DNA of 64,000 bases from Xanthostigma xanthostigma (Eukaryota > Arthropoda > Insecta > Raphidioptera > Raphidiidae), in NCBI GenBank assembly GCA_963575645.1, contig OY754464.1, positions 46,862,192 through 46,926,191 on the forward strand. Reading direction: 5' to 3'. The notes beneath the pieces were generated by a model. That model worked only from the letters and a program-made list of their open reading frames with translations. It made no database searches and was not told the DNA's origin. Positions 1 to 11,510 of this stretch are shown piece by piece. Numbering within the stretch: position 1 is the first letter of the stretch; each line of letters begins with the position of its first letter. Both the position numbers and the translations under genes were made by a program.

Positions 1-430
1 TAGGCATCTTTCATACTGGATCATTCTGGATCTTCTAGTGATCGTTCATTATTCCGATAATCCAGTTAGAGTTAACTTCTATCACCTTCTTCACTACCTC
101 AGCCGGGGTCCCGTCAAAGCCGAATGCCTTACCATTCTCCATAGTACCCACGACTTTATGAAGCTCATCTGCTTCGAAGAATCTTACCTCATTACTAACT
201 TCCAGGGCTACCCAGTTTGTTATTCTCCTTGATAAGAACCAATTGGTAACCTCTTTTCTTTTATCACTCTCGAGTATATACGACATTTGATTGGTTTTAC
301 TCATAACTGTTTTATATCCATCACCCCATATTATATCGTTCTCGAGCTGTTCACTTATGGCTTGCCGATGTAGACACTTCGAAATTTCAATTAACTTCCT
401 CAGTCCAATTCTGTCGCACCTAGTCGCAAT
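1..430 (-). pseudogene. R1-like LINE reverse transcriptase fragment
   Basis: Minus-strand reading, open from about 430 down to a stop near 33, gives the end of the endonuclease-RT linker and the first RT motifs of a non-LTR retrotransposon. Key pieces are IIWGDGYKTVM, the linker block typical of R1-clade elements, and NGKAFGFDGTPAEVVKK, the RT block usually written NGKAPGPDGIPAE. The family protein is about 1000 residues, so this is a small piece. The motif has F in place of the usual P, and the frame closes soon after it, so the copy is dead. Clade assignment is inference from motifs. The remainder may continue left of the window. Confidence 0.8.
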
Positions 431-539
431 TCACCATTTCCTTTGCTCAATTACGATCTTCCATCAATAAAATCTTCTAACTCCACCCTCATTGCTTCTT
501 TTTGTGTCGACTAAGAAGGAATTTTTCGAAATTCAGTCT

Positions 540-2140
540 CTAAGGGGGTCACAATGGAGTATGGGTTTCTTGACTCAATCAACACCCAAACTAAAGCTAT
601 AAACTTTTTTTGATCGTTGGTTCCTTTTATGACGTAATTGTCTACAAAAACGGATTTTATTAAGATTTCAACCTAAAGGAACCAAAACGGAACGTGTGTT
701 TATTGACACAAACAACGTCCAGGCCAAAACGCTGATACTAAAAACTTGAAATTTGGATAGTAGATTCCTTTTGTAACGTGAGCACCTATTCATACGGAAT
801 TTTTTGATCGAAATATAACCTCTAAAGGAGTCTAAACAGAATGTAACTTTTTTTACACAGGCCAAACCACTGAAGCTATCAGGTTTCTTTCGTGACGTGA
901 TCATCCATTAAGAACGATTTTTTTTAATTTAAATCTTAAGAGGGTCAAGGCGGTGTGTAGTTTTTTTTTACTCAAAAAACGCCCAGGCCAAATCGCTGTA
1001 GCTAGAAACTTGACATTTAGACAGAATTTTCCCTTTATAACGTAATCACCTACTAATAAGGATTTTTTTAATTAAGCCCCTAAGGAGGCTATAAGAGAGA
1101 TCTTTGACAAAATGTTCATATCTCATAAATCGTTAAAGTAAGAGGTTTTGACTTCAACATCTTCGCCCGAATTTGTAAATTTACACCGATTTTTCGACAA
1201 CTTAAGTTGCAAAATTGGTCTCCACGAAAAGCACTTTTATTTTAATGCGATAAAATATAGCCTATGTTCATCCTAAAGGTCCACTCATTCTAAATATTGA
1301 TGAAAAAAATTTGAAATCGGATGAGTATTTTCGAAGATTACCTCCTGTATTCAAACTTACAAATTTTACCTCTTTATAATATTAGTATAGATAAGCAAAC
1401 GCGTGTTCGAGGAAATTTTTAAATTCAACCCCTAAGGTCAAACCACTGAAGCTAGAAACTTAAATTTGAACATTAGATTCCCTTTGTGAGAGATTTTTCG
1501 AAATTCGACCCCTAAAGTTGTCAACAGAGAGTGTAGAGTTTTCTGAAAAAAAGTTCATATCTCACAAACCCACAAAATGAAAAGTATTGAATTAACATAC
1601 GAAATCTTCATTAAAAATATGTTTGTTTTTTTAATCAACGCTTAAAGTGGTGAAAAGGAAACTGCTTGAGTTATAGACGTTTAACTAGAGGATTCTTCGT
1701 TAAAATCGGTGTTTATCAATTTATCGAAATCGTATCTCAAGGGGATGAAAATAGGGATGGAAACAATTATAAAGGATACACTTAATCTAAAAACGTGAGA
1801 CTCGGAAAAAACACTCTCCATAAAAAATACATAAATACGTGTTCACCTGTCTTTTAAACAAACTACCCGACGGAGTAGAGGTGGGTTTTAAAATATATCA
1901 TCTATACCACGCGTGGGAAATCGCGGCTAACCGACAGTACCTATATTCGAGTCGTTACGAAGTTACGAAAAATGGTATTTTTCGGTGATTTCAAGTATTT
2001 TAGGCTAAACTTTGATTCACCAAAGCTTCTAAACGAATTAACGTGACCAATAATTTTATTACCTTACATTTGTAATTTTATAAAAAACGGAAAGTTATTC
2101 CACATTTTTGTTGAATTTCGCGATAAAGCGCAAAACGTAA
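540..2140. repeat. decayed Helitron-like repeat blocks
   Basis: The stretch repeats a block several times, reading roughly 'aggccaaaccactgaagct', then 'gaaacttga', then a run meaning 'ccctttgtaacgtaatcacc' (about 590, 710, 855, 985 and 1436). At 1200-1390 it matches the Helitron-like sequences at 37404-37601 and 59533-59770 ('gatgagta', 'gattacctcct', 'tacctct'). Similar wording occurs in the Helitron at 32448. No complete end and no coding frame were found. I read it as a stack of old non-autonomous element copies. Confidence 0.5.
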
Positions 2141-2185
2141 CAAATGAAACCTATTTGTGATTTTACAAGCTTTTATTTAGTTTCA

Positions 2186-2745
2186 CATGTCCCGGTGTCT
2201 GTCTGTCGGTCTGTCTGTCTGTCTGAAATCAAATCTTGCAAGTTAAATTTGACCCACTTCCCGTTATCCGATTCAGCTGAAACTTTGCATACGTATGTAC
2301 TTCCGATGACAATACAATATTATAATAACTAACTGATCGTTCCGGCTTTAGCCCGGTTGCAAATAAACTTTTAACTACTTCCCGTTATCCAATGGAGTTG
2401 AAATTTTGCATATCTACTTATGTAGTTCCGATAACAATGCAATATTATAATAACTAACTGAGCGTTCCGGCTTTCGCCCGGATGCAAATCACACTTTTAA
2501 CTACTTCCCGTTATCCGATGGAGTTGAAATTTTGCATACGTATGCAGTTCCGATAACAATACCATATTATAATAACTAACTGACCGTTCCGGGTTTCGCT
2601 CGGTTGAAATCGCATTTTTACCTACTTCCCGTTATCCGATGGAGATGAAATTTTGCATACGTATGTAGTTCCGATAACAATACACTATTATAATAACTAA
2701 CTGAGCGGTCCGGCTTTCATCGGGATGCAAATCGCACTTTTAATA
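2186..2745 (+). repeat. four ~122-bp tandem units after a GTCT microsatellite
   Basis: A (GTCT)n tract at about 2190-2225 is followed by four units beginning ACTTCCCGTTATCCGAT at about 2255, 2377, 2503 and 2624, so the period is 121 to 126 bp. Each unit carries 'ttttgcatacgtatg', 'attataataactaactga' and 'gttccggctttcgcccgg'. Non-coding. This is a dispersed arthropod-type repeat by general appearance; no family name is claimed. Confidence 0.75.
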
Positions 2746-2749
2746 AAGC

Positions 2750-3886
2750 ACACTAAAAACTTAAAAATAAATAAACGAAAAAAAATGTTTTAATTGTTAA
2801 TAAAAATGAACTAAAAAGATTAAAATAATTTTATTTCGAGTAGAAATAAGTCGTTTTATACGTACTTATCACAGTCTCAAGTTTTCAAATAACAGCGTGT
2901 TACATTTTAATAGCAATTTTTATTAACAACTAATAAAAGCTTGTTTTTTAAAAAAAAATTCATATATTTATATCCATTGGTTTCCGCTCAGAACCTAGTC
3001 TAAAGTATAAATTAAAGCTTTTATTTAACTCTATGGACTGGTCTAGTTATTTTGGATATGGTTTTACTATAATCCCTACTTCAGCAGTAATTGTTATCGT
3101 AACGGTATTGCACAAGTTTAATAATAATTGTATTTAATATTATGTTTGTTTGTCACTATTAAAAGTTTAAACATACAATATTGCATTCAAACGTTATACA
3201 CTCTTGAACTTTATAAATAATACGCTAAATATATAAAACAAAGAGAGACAAATATATTCGTTCACATTATGTATTAACATGTATATATTATGTATTGAGT
3301 GTAAAAAGCAAAAAGGCAACATGAGTATAATATAGAGTAGGTGGGGGAATAAAATCATCATTCGCTTCGCTTTTATTAAAAGTCAGCGTGCGCATAATGC
3401 CCCCGACTTCCCAGACTTATCTATCTGTATACCAGAGAGTATGTACATGTAGGGAGCTACACCTATCCGCCTGAATGTGTATGCCGATGTACCACACTCG
3501 CTAGGGCGACACCGCCAGCGTTGGACTGACATTTCTTTTTGTCGACGAAACAAAATACCACGCCGGCATTACCCAAAAAAATGTAGCAGACGGTTAGTGA
3601 AGAAGAGTATTATCATACAATATACACCCACGAGGGAAAATTGATCTAGTTATCTCACCTACGACACTTCCAGAATCCTATTATTGTACGGTGTGTAAAT
3701 TTTGTCTGGAATAATCCGTATAGAAAAATCCTAGATCATCTGCGATCAAAACCTCGGACGCGTTTTATACTTTTAATAGTTGTCTTTTTTTATTCCCAAC
3801 TCGTTACACAACTACGTCATAACTTTTTTTAATGCCCCCCCCCCCCTCTCAATTATTTGATGATTCGGGTAGGTTATCAAAGTCTG
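2750..3886. other. no gene seen; mixed unique-looking sequence
   Basis: Very AT-rich to about 3330, then more balanced in composition to about 3780, with a C homopolymer of about 13 bases at 3834-3847. No open frame, RNA gene or repeat end was recognised. Confidence 0.5.
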
Positions 3887-4237
3887 CTAGCAATATGTCG
3901 TTATTCGATATTTACGGCGACAGTATATTAGTTTCCTCTGTATAGGCAAACAGTTTTTGGCCGCTCGTGCAGTCTCCTTCGCGACTATGTTCGTTTCAGC
4001 AGGAGCTGAGAACTCAATGACATAACAATAATTTATTTGCTGGGTCCATAGTGGATACAAATGGTCAATTGTGAGTTCATCAAGGACGTTAGTAGGTCCA
4101 TCAAGGACACAGTCATTATGATTCAACAGAAATGTATCTAATTTATAGAAAGAGCTTGTTAGCAAAAATTCATTCAAATATTTTTTAAATTTCGACAGTT
4201 CTTCACATTCTTTACATAACTCGCGTGGTTTTACCAA
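3887..4237 (-). CDS. unrecognised 116-codon open frame, possible exon
   Basis: This frame is not AT-biased like its surroundings. The first codon is TTG (4235-4237), not ATG, and an in-frame stop lies a few codons upstream. An AG dinucleotide just before the frame could be a weak splice acceptor, so it could be a terminal exon. The product has an N-terminal CKEC pair, a middle LYPLWTQQINYCYVIEF block and a basic C-terminus (AAKNCLPIQRKLIYCRRKYR), and ends in Cys. No family was recognised. It may be a fragment of a domesticated or decayed transposase, or a chance frame. Confidence 0.25.
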   Translation of the reverse strand: MVKPRELCKECEELSKFKKYLNEFLLTSSFYKLDTFLLNHNDCVLDGPTNVLDELTIDHLYPLWTQQINYCYVIEFSAPAETNIVAKETARAAKNCLPIQRKLIYCRRKYRITTYC

Positions 4238-5080
4238 GAAAAACTATATCAGGCTTTTCAAAACATTTTATATGATTCTGACCTCAAGTAAGAAACATGA
4301 TTTTGATCGCGCGGAATAGCGGGCCAGTACTGGACTGGATTTAGGAATGCTAGGTATTTCAATTAATCCCACGAATCAAAAGAGACGAGCGACGCTTTAT
4401 GTAACTTCACAGGCAGACGGAGAAAGAGTGGGTCTGGGTACCTATACACTCCGTTCTGTAGCTACTTCAGCTACCTAAAGCTATGCGCCGCGCCGCTTCC
4501 ACGTTCCAAAAATACAGACAGATATATTATGTAATGAATAAATATAATAGGACTATTCTACGGACGAATACTTGGGAATTCGTTTGATTTTTTGCGGTAA
4601 ATAGAGGTAAGATTATTGTATTAGGTACAGTTCTTTCAATTATAAAATCAAAAGTTTTTTTTTCAAAATTCAATTGTATCTTGATGTGAAATTACTACGA
4701 ATGTTCCACAGAATGTTAATGAAGATAATGTATTTTTTTCTCTTCTCTGTTCTTATTTACACATCAGAGCGAAAAATATATTGCGCAACCGAAAAAACTA
4801 AATGACATCAGTGCTGCACAATCATTGTTTCATTATTCATGCTCAACAGAGCTTTTCTGAAACGAATAAAATTATTATTATTATTGTTATTATTATTATT
4901 ATTATCATTCGAAGAACCATTTAAGAAAAATGTATTTTTTTCAAGTTTTTTTTTTAATTTTTGTTTTTTTAAGTTTTTGAGTGAATACTTCTTTAAAAAC
5001 GGGGATAAACTTGTTTCCTATGTAACGAAACTTATGTAACTAAATTTGTTACAAAATTTTACTTAGTAAACAATAATCCT
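4238..5080. other. no gene; (TTA)n tract at 4868-4906
   Basis: AT-rich sequence. The TTA tract follows 'ctgaaacgaataaaa' and looks like the 3' tail of a LINE inserted on the plus strand, but no LINE coding remnant could be read upstream. The poly-leucine frame across it is an artefact of the repeat. Confidence 0.4.
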
Positions 5081-5088
5081 TAGCAAGC

Positions 5089-5161
5089 ATCCGTAGCTCA
5101 GTCGTAGAATCCCGGACTGCCACGCGGCCGGTCCGAGTTCGATTACCACCAGAGGTGCGCG
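5089..5161 (+). pseudogene. tRNA-Gly(GCC)-like sequence, SINE head or pseudogene
   Basis: The order of elements fits tRNA-Gly: GCATCCG acceptor start, A box TAGCTCAGTCG, GTAGAAT, anticodon loop around TGCC followed by ACGCGG, then GAGTTCGATTACC as a B box and GAGGTGC at the 3' end. The acceptor stem pairs only in part (two mismatches in seven) and the D stem does not close, so a functional tRNA is unlikely. It could be an old tRNA pseudogene or the head of a tRNA-derived SINE. Two other Gly-like remnants lie at 9915-9985 and 16700-16765. Confidence 0.55.
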
Positions 5162-5315
5162 TAACAATTTGTAATTTTTATTTTTTTTAGAGTAGCAAAT
5201 CATACGATTAACTCTATTATATGTATATAACATTTTTTTTCATTTAAAAAAAAATATACGAATAATTTTTCAACACAGAGTTATTTATTATTTGCATTAA
5301 ACCTGCAAAATGCAA

Positions 5316-5553
5316 AATGAAAACGTATTACGAGAACGCATTACAGAAGTGAAACTTCTAGTTGCAATCATACGATTGCATTTGGACAAGTGGAAAAAAT
5401 GTGTTACGAGATAGTTTCACGTTCAAATTAACTTGTACAGACGAAAAATCTGAACGTGAAACTATCTCAAAACATATTTTTTCCACTTGTCCAAATGCAA
5501 TCGTATGATTTGCAACTAGCACTTCTGTATTGCGTTCTCGTAACACATTTTTA
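5316..5553. mobile_element. palindromic hairpin MITE
   Basis: Two arms of about 100 bp (5325-5430 and 5450-5550) are inverted copies. For example TTGCATTTGGACAAGTGG on the left returns as CCACTTGTCCAAATGCAA on the right. The loop is about 25 bp. No coding content. Target duplication not clear. Confidence 0.75.
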
Positions 5554-5599
5554 ATTTTTTTAATATTCTTTAATTGTTTTTTTTTTATTTTTATTTTTT

Positions 5600-7100
5600 T
5601 CAATTTTTATCATACAGTGGAAAACATACAGTATGTTCGCTTTTGGTTTCCAAAATTGGCTTTCTATTCATAATATGCAATATTTATTATTATTATTATT
5701 GACAATAATATCTCAATTAATAGAAAATATTGTTTTCACCTCGATTTGCATATTATACTGCAGTAAGTTTTTATTATAATTCTGACCATTAAAAAGTACC
5801 GAAATCATAATGAACTACTAATAAATGCTATAACTTCTGTGCAAAAATGTCATTTTTTTAATGGGAAGTCTAATAACCTGCATACTTCTAAGAAAAAAGT
5901 AATCTCTTTTTGTGGGGCGCCCTCTGTGGTGATGCCCTAGGCCAGTGCCCAGTGTGCCTTATTATAAATCCAACAAAGTATGTCAGTCTTTCCTTATGTC
6001 AGAAACTGAAAATATTATAGAGCTAACAAGCTATTATGCCATCTATTCTAATTCACCTTTGCTTCCACCATATACCACCCAATACGTCCACCGTATCGAT
6101 AACTACACTTTTCGAAGTACATGCAATTTGCCTTTTATAATTATTATAAAAATCATATATATATTTATTATTGTCTAGTAATTATTTACTTAAATATACT
6201 TACGGAAAGCATAGAAAAATAAACAAAAATAAATAGCAAATATAGATTGAAACTGCATCTCGTTAGAGTTATGCAATCTTCATTAAAATACAAAAATCAG
6301 TTGATCTAATTAATATTAGTCCGCTTAACGATAGCATTAAGTTCGTTTAGTTAACAGACAGAGGACAGCTAATATTATCTGTGAGCCGATTATCTCCACT
6401 TGAACCATTATATATGTACAATGCATGTCCGTTTCGCGATTAACCGTGTCTCTACTCTCTACATACATAATATCAGGTTGGCAGCATTGTTGAGCGAATA
6501 TTGCTACATACTATCCACTCACAATCAGGGGTGCCACCGCTATGGTGGGTTATAACCGCGCATTAAGACTCCCCTTTAATAAATGTTTTTTGACAGTGGC
6601 GGAGCTAAATTTTTATAAAAAGATTGCTGGAACAGTATTTATTGTAATATTTTTTTTTAACGATCAATTTTACTACTTCATTAATATTGATGATTCCGAA
6701 TCATCTTTAAGAAATATCTGCAACAACGCACATATATTAAAAATAACGTCACAGATGTTAGCAAAGAAAAAGATGAAAACTATACTAAAAAGCGTTTACA
6801 AAAATTTAAAAATAAGTATCTATACTGCGCATAAGGAAAGGCGTCGAAGCAGAAGAGGAATAGGTGTGTATGTTACAGCTAGAATTCTACGCACATTCTT
6901 TTGGCCGGCGTTCTTTCAACGGTCAGCATATAATATCGTATAAACATAAAAGTCAATACTACAATTTCCTTTCTTAAAGTTTTTCCTTCAGGCCGTTTAT
7001 GATATACTTAAACAAATAAACGCGTCAAAACTATACTTGATATTGACCATCTTTTATAATATGTACGTCTACTGACTCAATGGGTCTACTTTGAGGTTAA
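5600..7100. other. no gene seen; AT-rich
   Basis: Contains a short TTA tract near 5687-5701 and frames of up to 133 codons (6542-6943) whose composition is that of AT-rich noise with runs of Phe, Ile and Lys. No domain recognised. Confidence 0.4.
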
Positions 7101-7119
7101 ACTGAATCATGAATAAGAC

Positions 7120-7600
7120 ATTTTTTTATTTTAGAGGCATTGATTTGGTATGCAAATATGAAGAGCCCTATTGCTTTTGGGGAAAATTGGCGCATGCGCA
7201 GAAGAGATATATGCTAAAAAGATGTTTTTTATATAATAATGGTATACTTTTCATAACGGCTTATTATTCTATTTATTTTTTCAAGAAAATTTTTGTAAAA
7301 AATTTTTTTTCCTAAACTTTATAGTTTCAGAAATATTTTGAAAATAAAAAAAAATCAATCGCTCTTTTGTTTTATGGATCTGTCAGAAATAAACAGTTCG
7401 GCATGCTTTGATTAATGTTTACATGACGTGGAGCATATTATGTAGGTAACTATGGCAACGAATAGCAAATATATTGAATACTAGAGATTACCCGACTCAC
7501 CTCACACGATATCAAAAATTTTATTAACTTTATTATAATCAAATGTCAACATTTTTGAAGTTGGAATGGTCCCGTCGCCCAATTGGCTGGAATTTTTTTG
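7120..7600 (-). repeat. dispersed repeat family A, minus copy
   Basis: Matches in inverted orientation 19900-20150 and 38396-38530 (around 'cgcatgcgccgattttcccc') and 27960-28380 plus 37750-37900 (around 'gggaccattccaacttc' and 'gagcagctgatttt'). No frame is shared between copies, so it is a non-coding interspersed element whose ends I could not fix. Confidence 0.6.
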
Positions 7601-7691
7601 TTCTGTGTTACTAAGTAAAAAGATACTTTTCAGTTATTGCTCGTTAAAAGGACTTTTCCCATTTTAGTGTAGGGTTCTATTTCAATGTGTA

Positions 7692-8009
7692 ATGCCTGCA
7701 GGGCACATTCGCCGAGAGATACAGAGACTAAGCGAATGCGAATGTGTACTGGAAACGCTCGCCTGAGCTTGTAGCGCACTGTTTCGCCTCGCCAGCGCTC
7801 CGTATAAAGTTGGTTTTTCTACCGCAAGTCAAAAAACCGAGCGGCGAGTACGAGCACAGTCAGTACACGCGCCGTTATGGACAGTGAAGTCGAGTCACGC
7901 CGAGTGTGTACACTGTACACATACACATTCGTAGACGCTCGCTTTATATACCTAATCTCTCGGCGAGACCTCTCGGCGAGCGCGCTCGGCGAATGTGTAC
8001 TGCAGGCAT
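7692..8009. mobile_element. GC-rich MITE with TA duplication
   Basis: Terminal inverted repeats read ATGCCTGCAGGGCACATTCG on the left and the inverse of the same with one insertion on the right (GCGAATGTGTACTGCAGGCAT). TA lies on both sides (7690-7691 and 8010-8011), as in Tc1/mariner-type MITEs. The 318-bp element is markedly GC-richer than its flanks. Open frames of 68 and 83 codons on its two strands follow from the GC content and are not evidence of a protein. Confidence 0.8.
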
Positions 8010-8364
8010 TACTAGTGTTGTCTGAAGCGAAAATAATTATGAAACTTTGCTTTAACATTAATATTATCAATTCAAGGCTGTAGTGAATTAATTCTAGTGA
8101 AATGTCAAATGTATTGTTATTTCTTGTATACGTATGATAAGAATTTCAATTGAGAATAAAAATTGGGAGGTCATCTTCTGCAAAAAATATGTAATATTTA
8201 ACACTTAATTTTAACACGAAATTTTTATAACATGACCCTGTCGCGCCACCATTGTGTATGCGTACACGTTATATAACAGGCATGTACTGTATACTATGCA
8301 AGTGTAGGCAGTTAGTGTAGCTAATGCGGACCCTGTTCCGCGGACCCTTTCTCACGGCCGCAAT

Positions 8365-9491
8365 TAGGGAATGCAATCTCGTTCTCGCGAGATCTCGATC
8401 TCGCGAGATCTCGGCCCTTTTTTGCGAGATTAATCTCGGTCAAAAAATGGGCGAGATCTCGCGAGATTAGCGAGATTGAACTCGAGCATGAAAACATCCT
8501 ATTCGACGCGCAGCAGCGCGCGAACTGACACAGACGGAGCGCTTGTTATATCTAAGAAACCCAGCTAAATACCAAGAAGATAAAGAAGAGTTTGCGAGGG
8601 ATGAAAATGAAACCTTTAAATTACTCCCGAAAAGTGTAGTTCGAACTGAACTTAAAACACTAATACAGCGCCTGCATCCGCGGCATGGTATGACATAGAC
8701 TGAGTCAATCACAACAACATCACCTATGCCTGCTGCCACTGCCACCCCTGATGAGGATGATGAGCCCCTCTCATCCCTTTCCCAGAGACTGAATGAGGCA
8801 GGCAATCTTTCTTTGCAAGCAGAACTGGAGGAAGCAATCACTGCCTGCAAAGACCCTAGGAAAGTAACGATTTCGCTGGACTCATTGTTAAAGAAAGAAA
8901 TGAATCTATACGAGTCCGGGGGGTCAAAAGGAGAACTTTTGCAGTTCAGTGATAACTGTCTTACAACTATAGTTCCGACTAGTGTAGAATCGGAAAGGGC
9001 GTTCTCAGCGGCTGGCTATCTAGCCTGCAAAATAAGATGTAGGTTAGGTGACGACACTCTAGACAACTTGTGCTTTCTAAGAAGCTACTTCCAAAATAGT
9101 TTGTAGTATGGAAATGTTTCCAATTTGATTGTTTTTCACTTCTCAATTCTATTCTATTTATCATTGTAGTTTGGCGAAATGAGCCTTTAACTTGATTGAT
9201 CTCAAATGTTATTATTTTTGTGTGACACTTTAATTGATCTTTTTGATTTCGTATGTAAAATACATAAAAGTATATAGAACTATATTCGTAAAAATAAATG
9301 TTGATTTCAAAATACCTTGGTTCTTTTAATGTTTTTCTATGTCAATTTTATTAGTGTAATTATTTGCAAAAATTTATACACATAACTACCAATCTCGCGA
9401 GATCTCGAAATTGCCGAGATCTCGCGAGATTCATTTTCATAATCTCGCGAGATCTCGTCCGATCCCCAATCTCGCGAGATTGCATTCCCTA
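8365..9491 (+). mobile_element. hAT transposon, internally deleted, perfect 8-bp target duplication
   Basis: Ends are TAGGGAATGCAATCTCG and its inverse, each followed by arrays of the palindrome TCTCGCGAGA. The 8-bp target duplication GCCGCAAT is at 8357-8364 and 9492-9499, identical on both sides, which is the hAT signature. At 1127 bp it is far shorter than an autonomous hAT element (about 3-4 kb). Only the C-terminal part of the transposase remains. Confidence 0.95.
8508..9106 (+). pseudogene. hAT transposase C-terminal dimerisation domain
   Basis: From about 8508 the frame reads through to a stop at 9104, interrupted by one TAG at 8696-8698. The last 126 residues (from ATG 8726) include PTSVESERAFSAAG at residues 84-97 and RCRLGDDTLDNLCFLRSYF after it, the conserved hAT C-terminal dimerisation block (TSvpSERvFSaaG ... 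R.rL...l). The BED finger and catalytic core are absent, so it cannot transpose itself. It may still supply a dimerisation domain if expressed, which is speculative. Confidence 0.9.
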
Positions 9492-9914
9492 GCCGCAATT
9501 CCCATTCGTTGTTCCTGGAACACGCTCCGCACAGAGATTAAAAAGTTAATAAATAAAGTTTTAACATGATTATTAAAATACCTGTGCTGAGTTGCACAAT
9601 ACAGATTTTTCCTCCTATTTATGTACATATTATATAACATTATGTGAAATTGTACACACCTTAATTGAAATTTATAATTTTAACTTCTCGATATTTAACA
9701 TTTTCAAAAAAACAAAAAGACGAGAGGTGTCGTGAACACCCGGTTGAAACGAAGTTCTTTCCGCAATTTATTATGACGTATCATATAATTTTTTTACCAA
9801 TTTGTCTACAAATTATTCGAAAATTTTATTTATAATATAATATGATTATTAAAAAAAATTAATCGTTGTATTTTCAACCCTAAAAAATAAAAATAAGATT
9901 TGTAGAGCATCTGT

Positions 9915-9985
9915 TGGGAATCTAACTTGGTACACCCGTATGGAAGATGAGTAATCTACCACTGAACCATTGAGGTTGCTTAGAT
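9915..9985 (-). pseudogene. tRNA-Gly(TCC)-like remnant
   Basis: On the minus strand the order is ATGGTTCAGTGGTAGA (A box and D loop of tRNA-Gly), CTTCCATAC (TCC in the anticodon loop) and GTTAGATTCCC (B-box position, C to A change) ending in GATGC. The D-loop match is strong, but T-arm changes and a poor acceptor stem argue for a pseudogene or SINE head. Confidence 0.5.
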
Positions 9986-10019
9986 ATTGCTATTTATATA
10001 GGTTTAATAACAAATCGTG

Positions 10020-10400
10020 AAGTTAGAAAGCGTTGCATTTCACAAAATATTAATATAAAAAACTAACTAATATTTGAAATGGCATCCGTTTTTGAACAAA
10101 TGCTGTCTTTTTATTTTAAGACAGAACATACGCAATCTTTACATGTTCATAATAGACTGTGTAAGAGAAAAGGATAACCGATCCGCGTGCGCGATGTATT
10201 TAGGCATAATCGAATTTATACATTGTTTATTATGCATTTTTATGTATAAAAAACTATTTACGCGAATTCTGTTATAGGAAATCTATGTAAAATGTTCTCC
10301 TTTGTTGTTTGAGACAGGTTTCGAACCGATCTGATTTAAATTGAGCGAATTATAAGCAAAAAACTTTTTTGTTTTAATTTGCTCCTCTCTGGGACCAAAA
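10020..10400 (+). repeat. dispersed repeat family B, plus copy
   Basis: Shares with 20240-20460, 21285-21400, 52245-52480 (minus) and 53075-53215 (minus) the blocks 'gcgttgcatttcacaaaata', 'aattctgttata', 'gaaatctatgtaaaatgttc' and 'accgatctgatttaaattg'. Part of it (10250-10390) is repeated inverted at 11610-11740 on the far side of the element at 10557. Non-coding. Confidence 0.65.
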
Positions 10401-10556
10401 TTCAAAAATCCCACTCCGTCAGGTTCTATCCCATGCCCTATATTATAAGTATGCCAAATTTCAACTTTCTATGTCTACGGACAGATATTATACAATAGGT
10501 AATCAGATTAGATTTTCGTTACAGATTTTCTTTACGCCTTTTCTTTACGTTTTTAA

Positions 10557-11510
10557 CTTCCCGCTATAAAAAAAATTCAAAAAATCGGAGTTATTGTTTT
10601 CACCCCGATTTTCTAAAATCGAGTTTTCGTCAGATCTCGACGTTTTAAGGTCCTGGGACGCTATTCTGACTATTTTGGCGATGATGTTCGTAGGGCTGTA
10701 TGTATGTGTGTGTGTGTGTGTGTGCGGGTGTGTGGGGGTGTGTGGGGGTGTGTGTATTGGTGTGTGTGTATGTATATGTATGTTTGTATGTGCAATTGTA
10801 AACCTCTTATTACTTTTGAAAGGAGTGTACTGAATTTATATTTCCAAAAAATTGAAAATGATTCGGCCTATAAATTTTGAGAAATCTCAAAAATAAGTTT
10901 CAAAAATGTTTAGAAATTTGTTTTTTTTAAATATTTTCTAAACTAGTAACCCGATTAAATTTAAAATCTAATCAGCTCTTCTTCTTAATAAACTGCGTCG
11001 ATTTACGCAAACCGAATCAAAATCGATTCATTTGTTTGAGAGAATTATCGTGAATTAAAAATTCGTAAAAAAGTGTTTTTTTAAATTACTCGTAAAATTC
11101 GTATCAGATCGATTTTTTTGTAATAAATTACTTTCTTAGGTTAAAAAACTGCGTCGATCACCGCAAACCGCATCAAAATCGGTTCATTTGTTCAAGAGAT
11201 ATCGTGAATAAAAAATTCGTAAAAAAGTGTTTTTTTAAATTACTCGTAAAATTCTCATCAGATCGATTTTTTTGTAATAAAATACTTTCTTAGGTTAAAA
11301 AACTGCGTTGATTGCTGCAAATTGCATCAAAATCGGTTTTTTTGTTCCCGAGATATCGTGAACGAAACATTCGTAAGAAAGTGTTTTTTTTTTTAGGTAA
11401 AAAATAAACTTCTTGCTACATTTTACATATTTTTGAACTCGAAAATAGCGGGAACTTTTAGGGATGGCCTACAGGGTCAAACTTCTTTTCAAATTTTTTT
11501 CTAGCCCTCT
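10557..11510 (+). mobile_element. TAACTTCCCGC-family element, copy 1
   Basis: Begins TTAACTTCCCGC and carries in order 'ttcaccccgattttc', a CA/TG microsatellite (10700-10790), then about three copies of a ~155-bp internal unit with 'actgcgtcgat' and 'atcggttcatttgttc', then a terminal part with 'cgaaaatagcggg' and 'gcctacagggtcaaactt'. Other copies are at 14713, 25690 (minus) and 44345 (minus). No transposase frame. Ends resemble short TIRs; superfamily unknown. Confidence 0.75.

Noticed and set aside
4839-5039. 66-codon frame beginning with a poly-leucine run
   Set aside because: It is the translation of a (TTA)n tract and flanking T-rich DNA.
5089-5161. Functional tRNA-Gly gene
   Set aside because: The acceptor and D stems do not pair fully; called a remnant instead.
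6542-6943. 133-codon frame
   Set aside because: Composition is that of AT-rich noise with no domain or supporting splice sites.
10594-10833. 79-codon frame rich in Val, Cys and Gly
   Set aside because: It reads through the TG microsatellite of a TAACTTCCCGC-family element.
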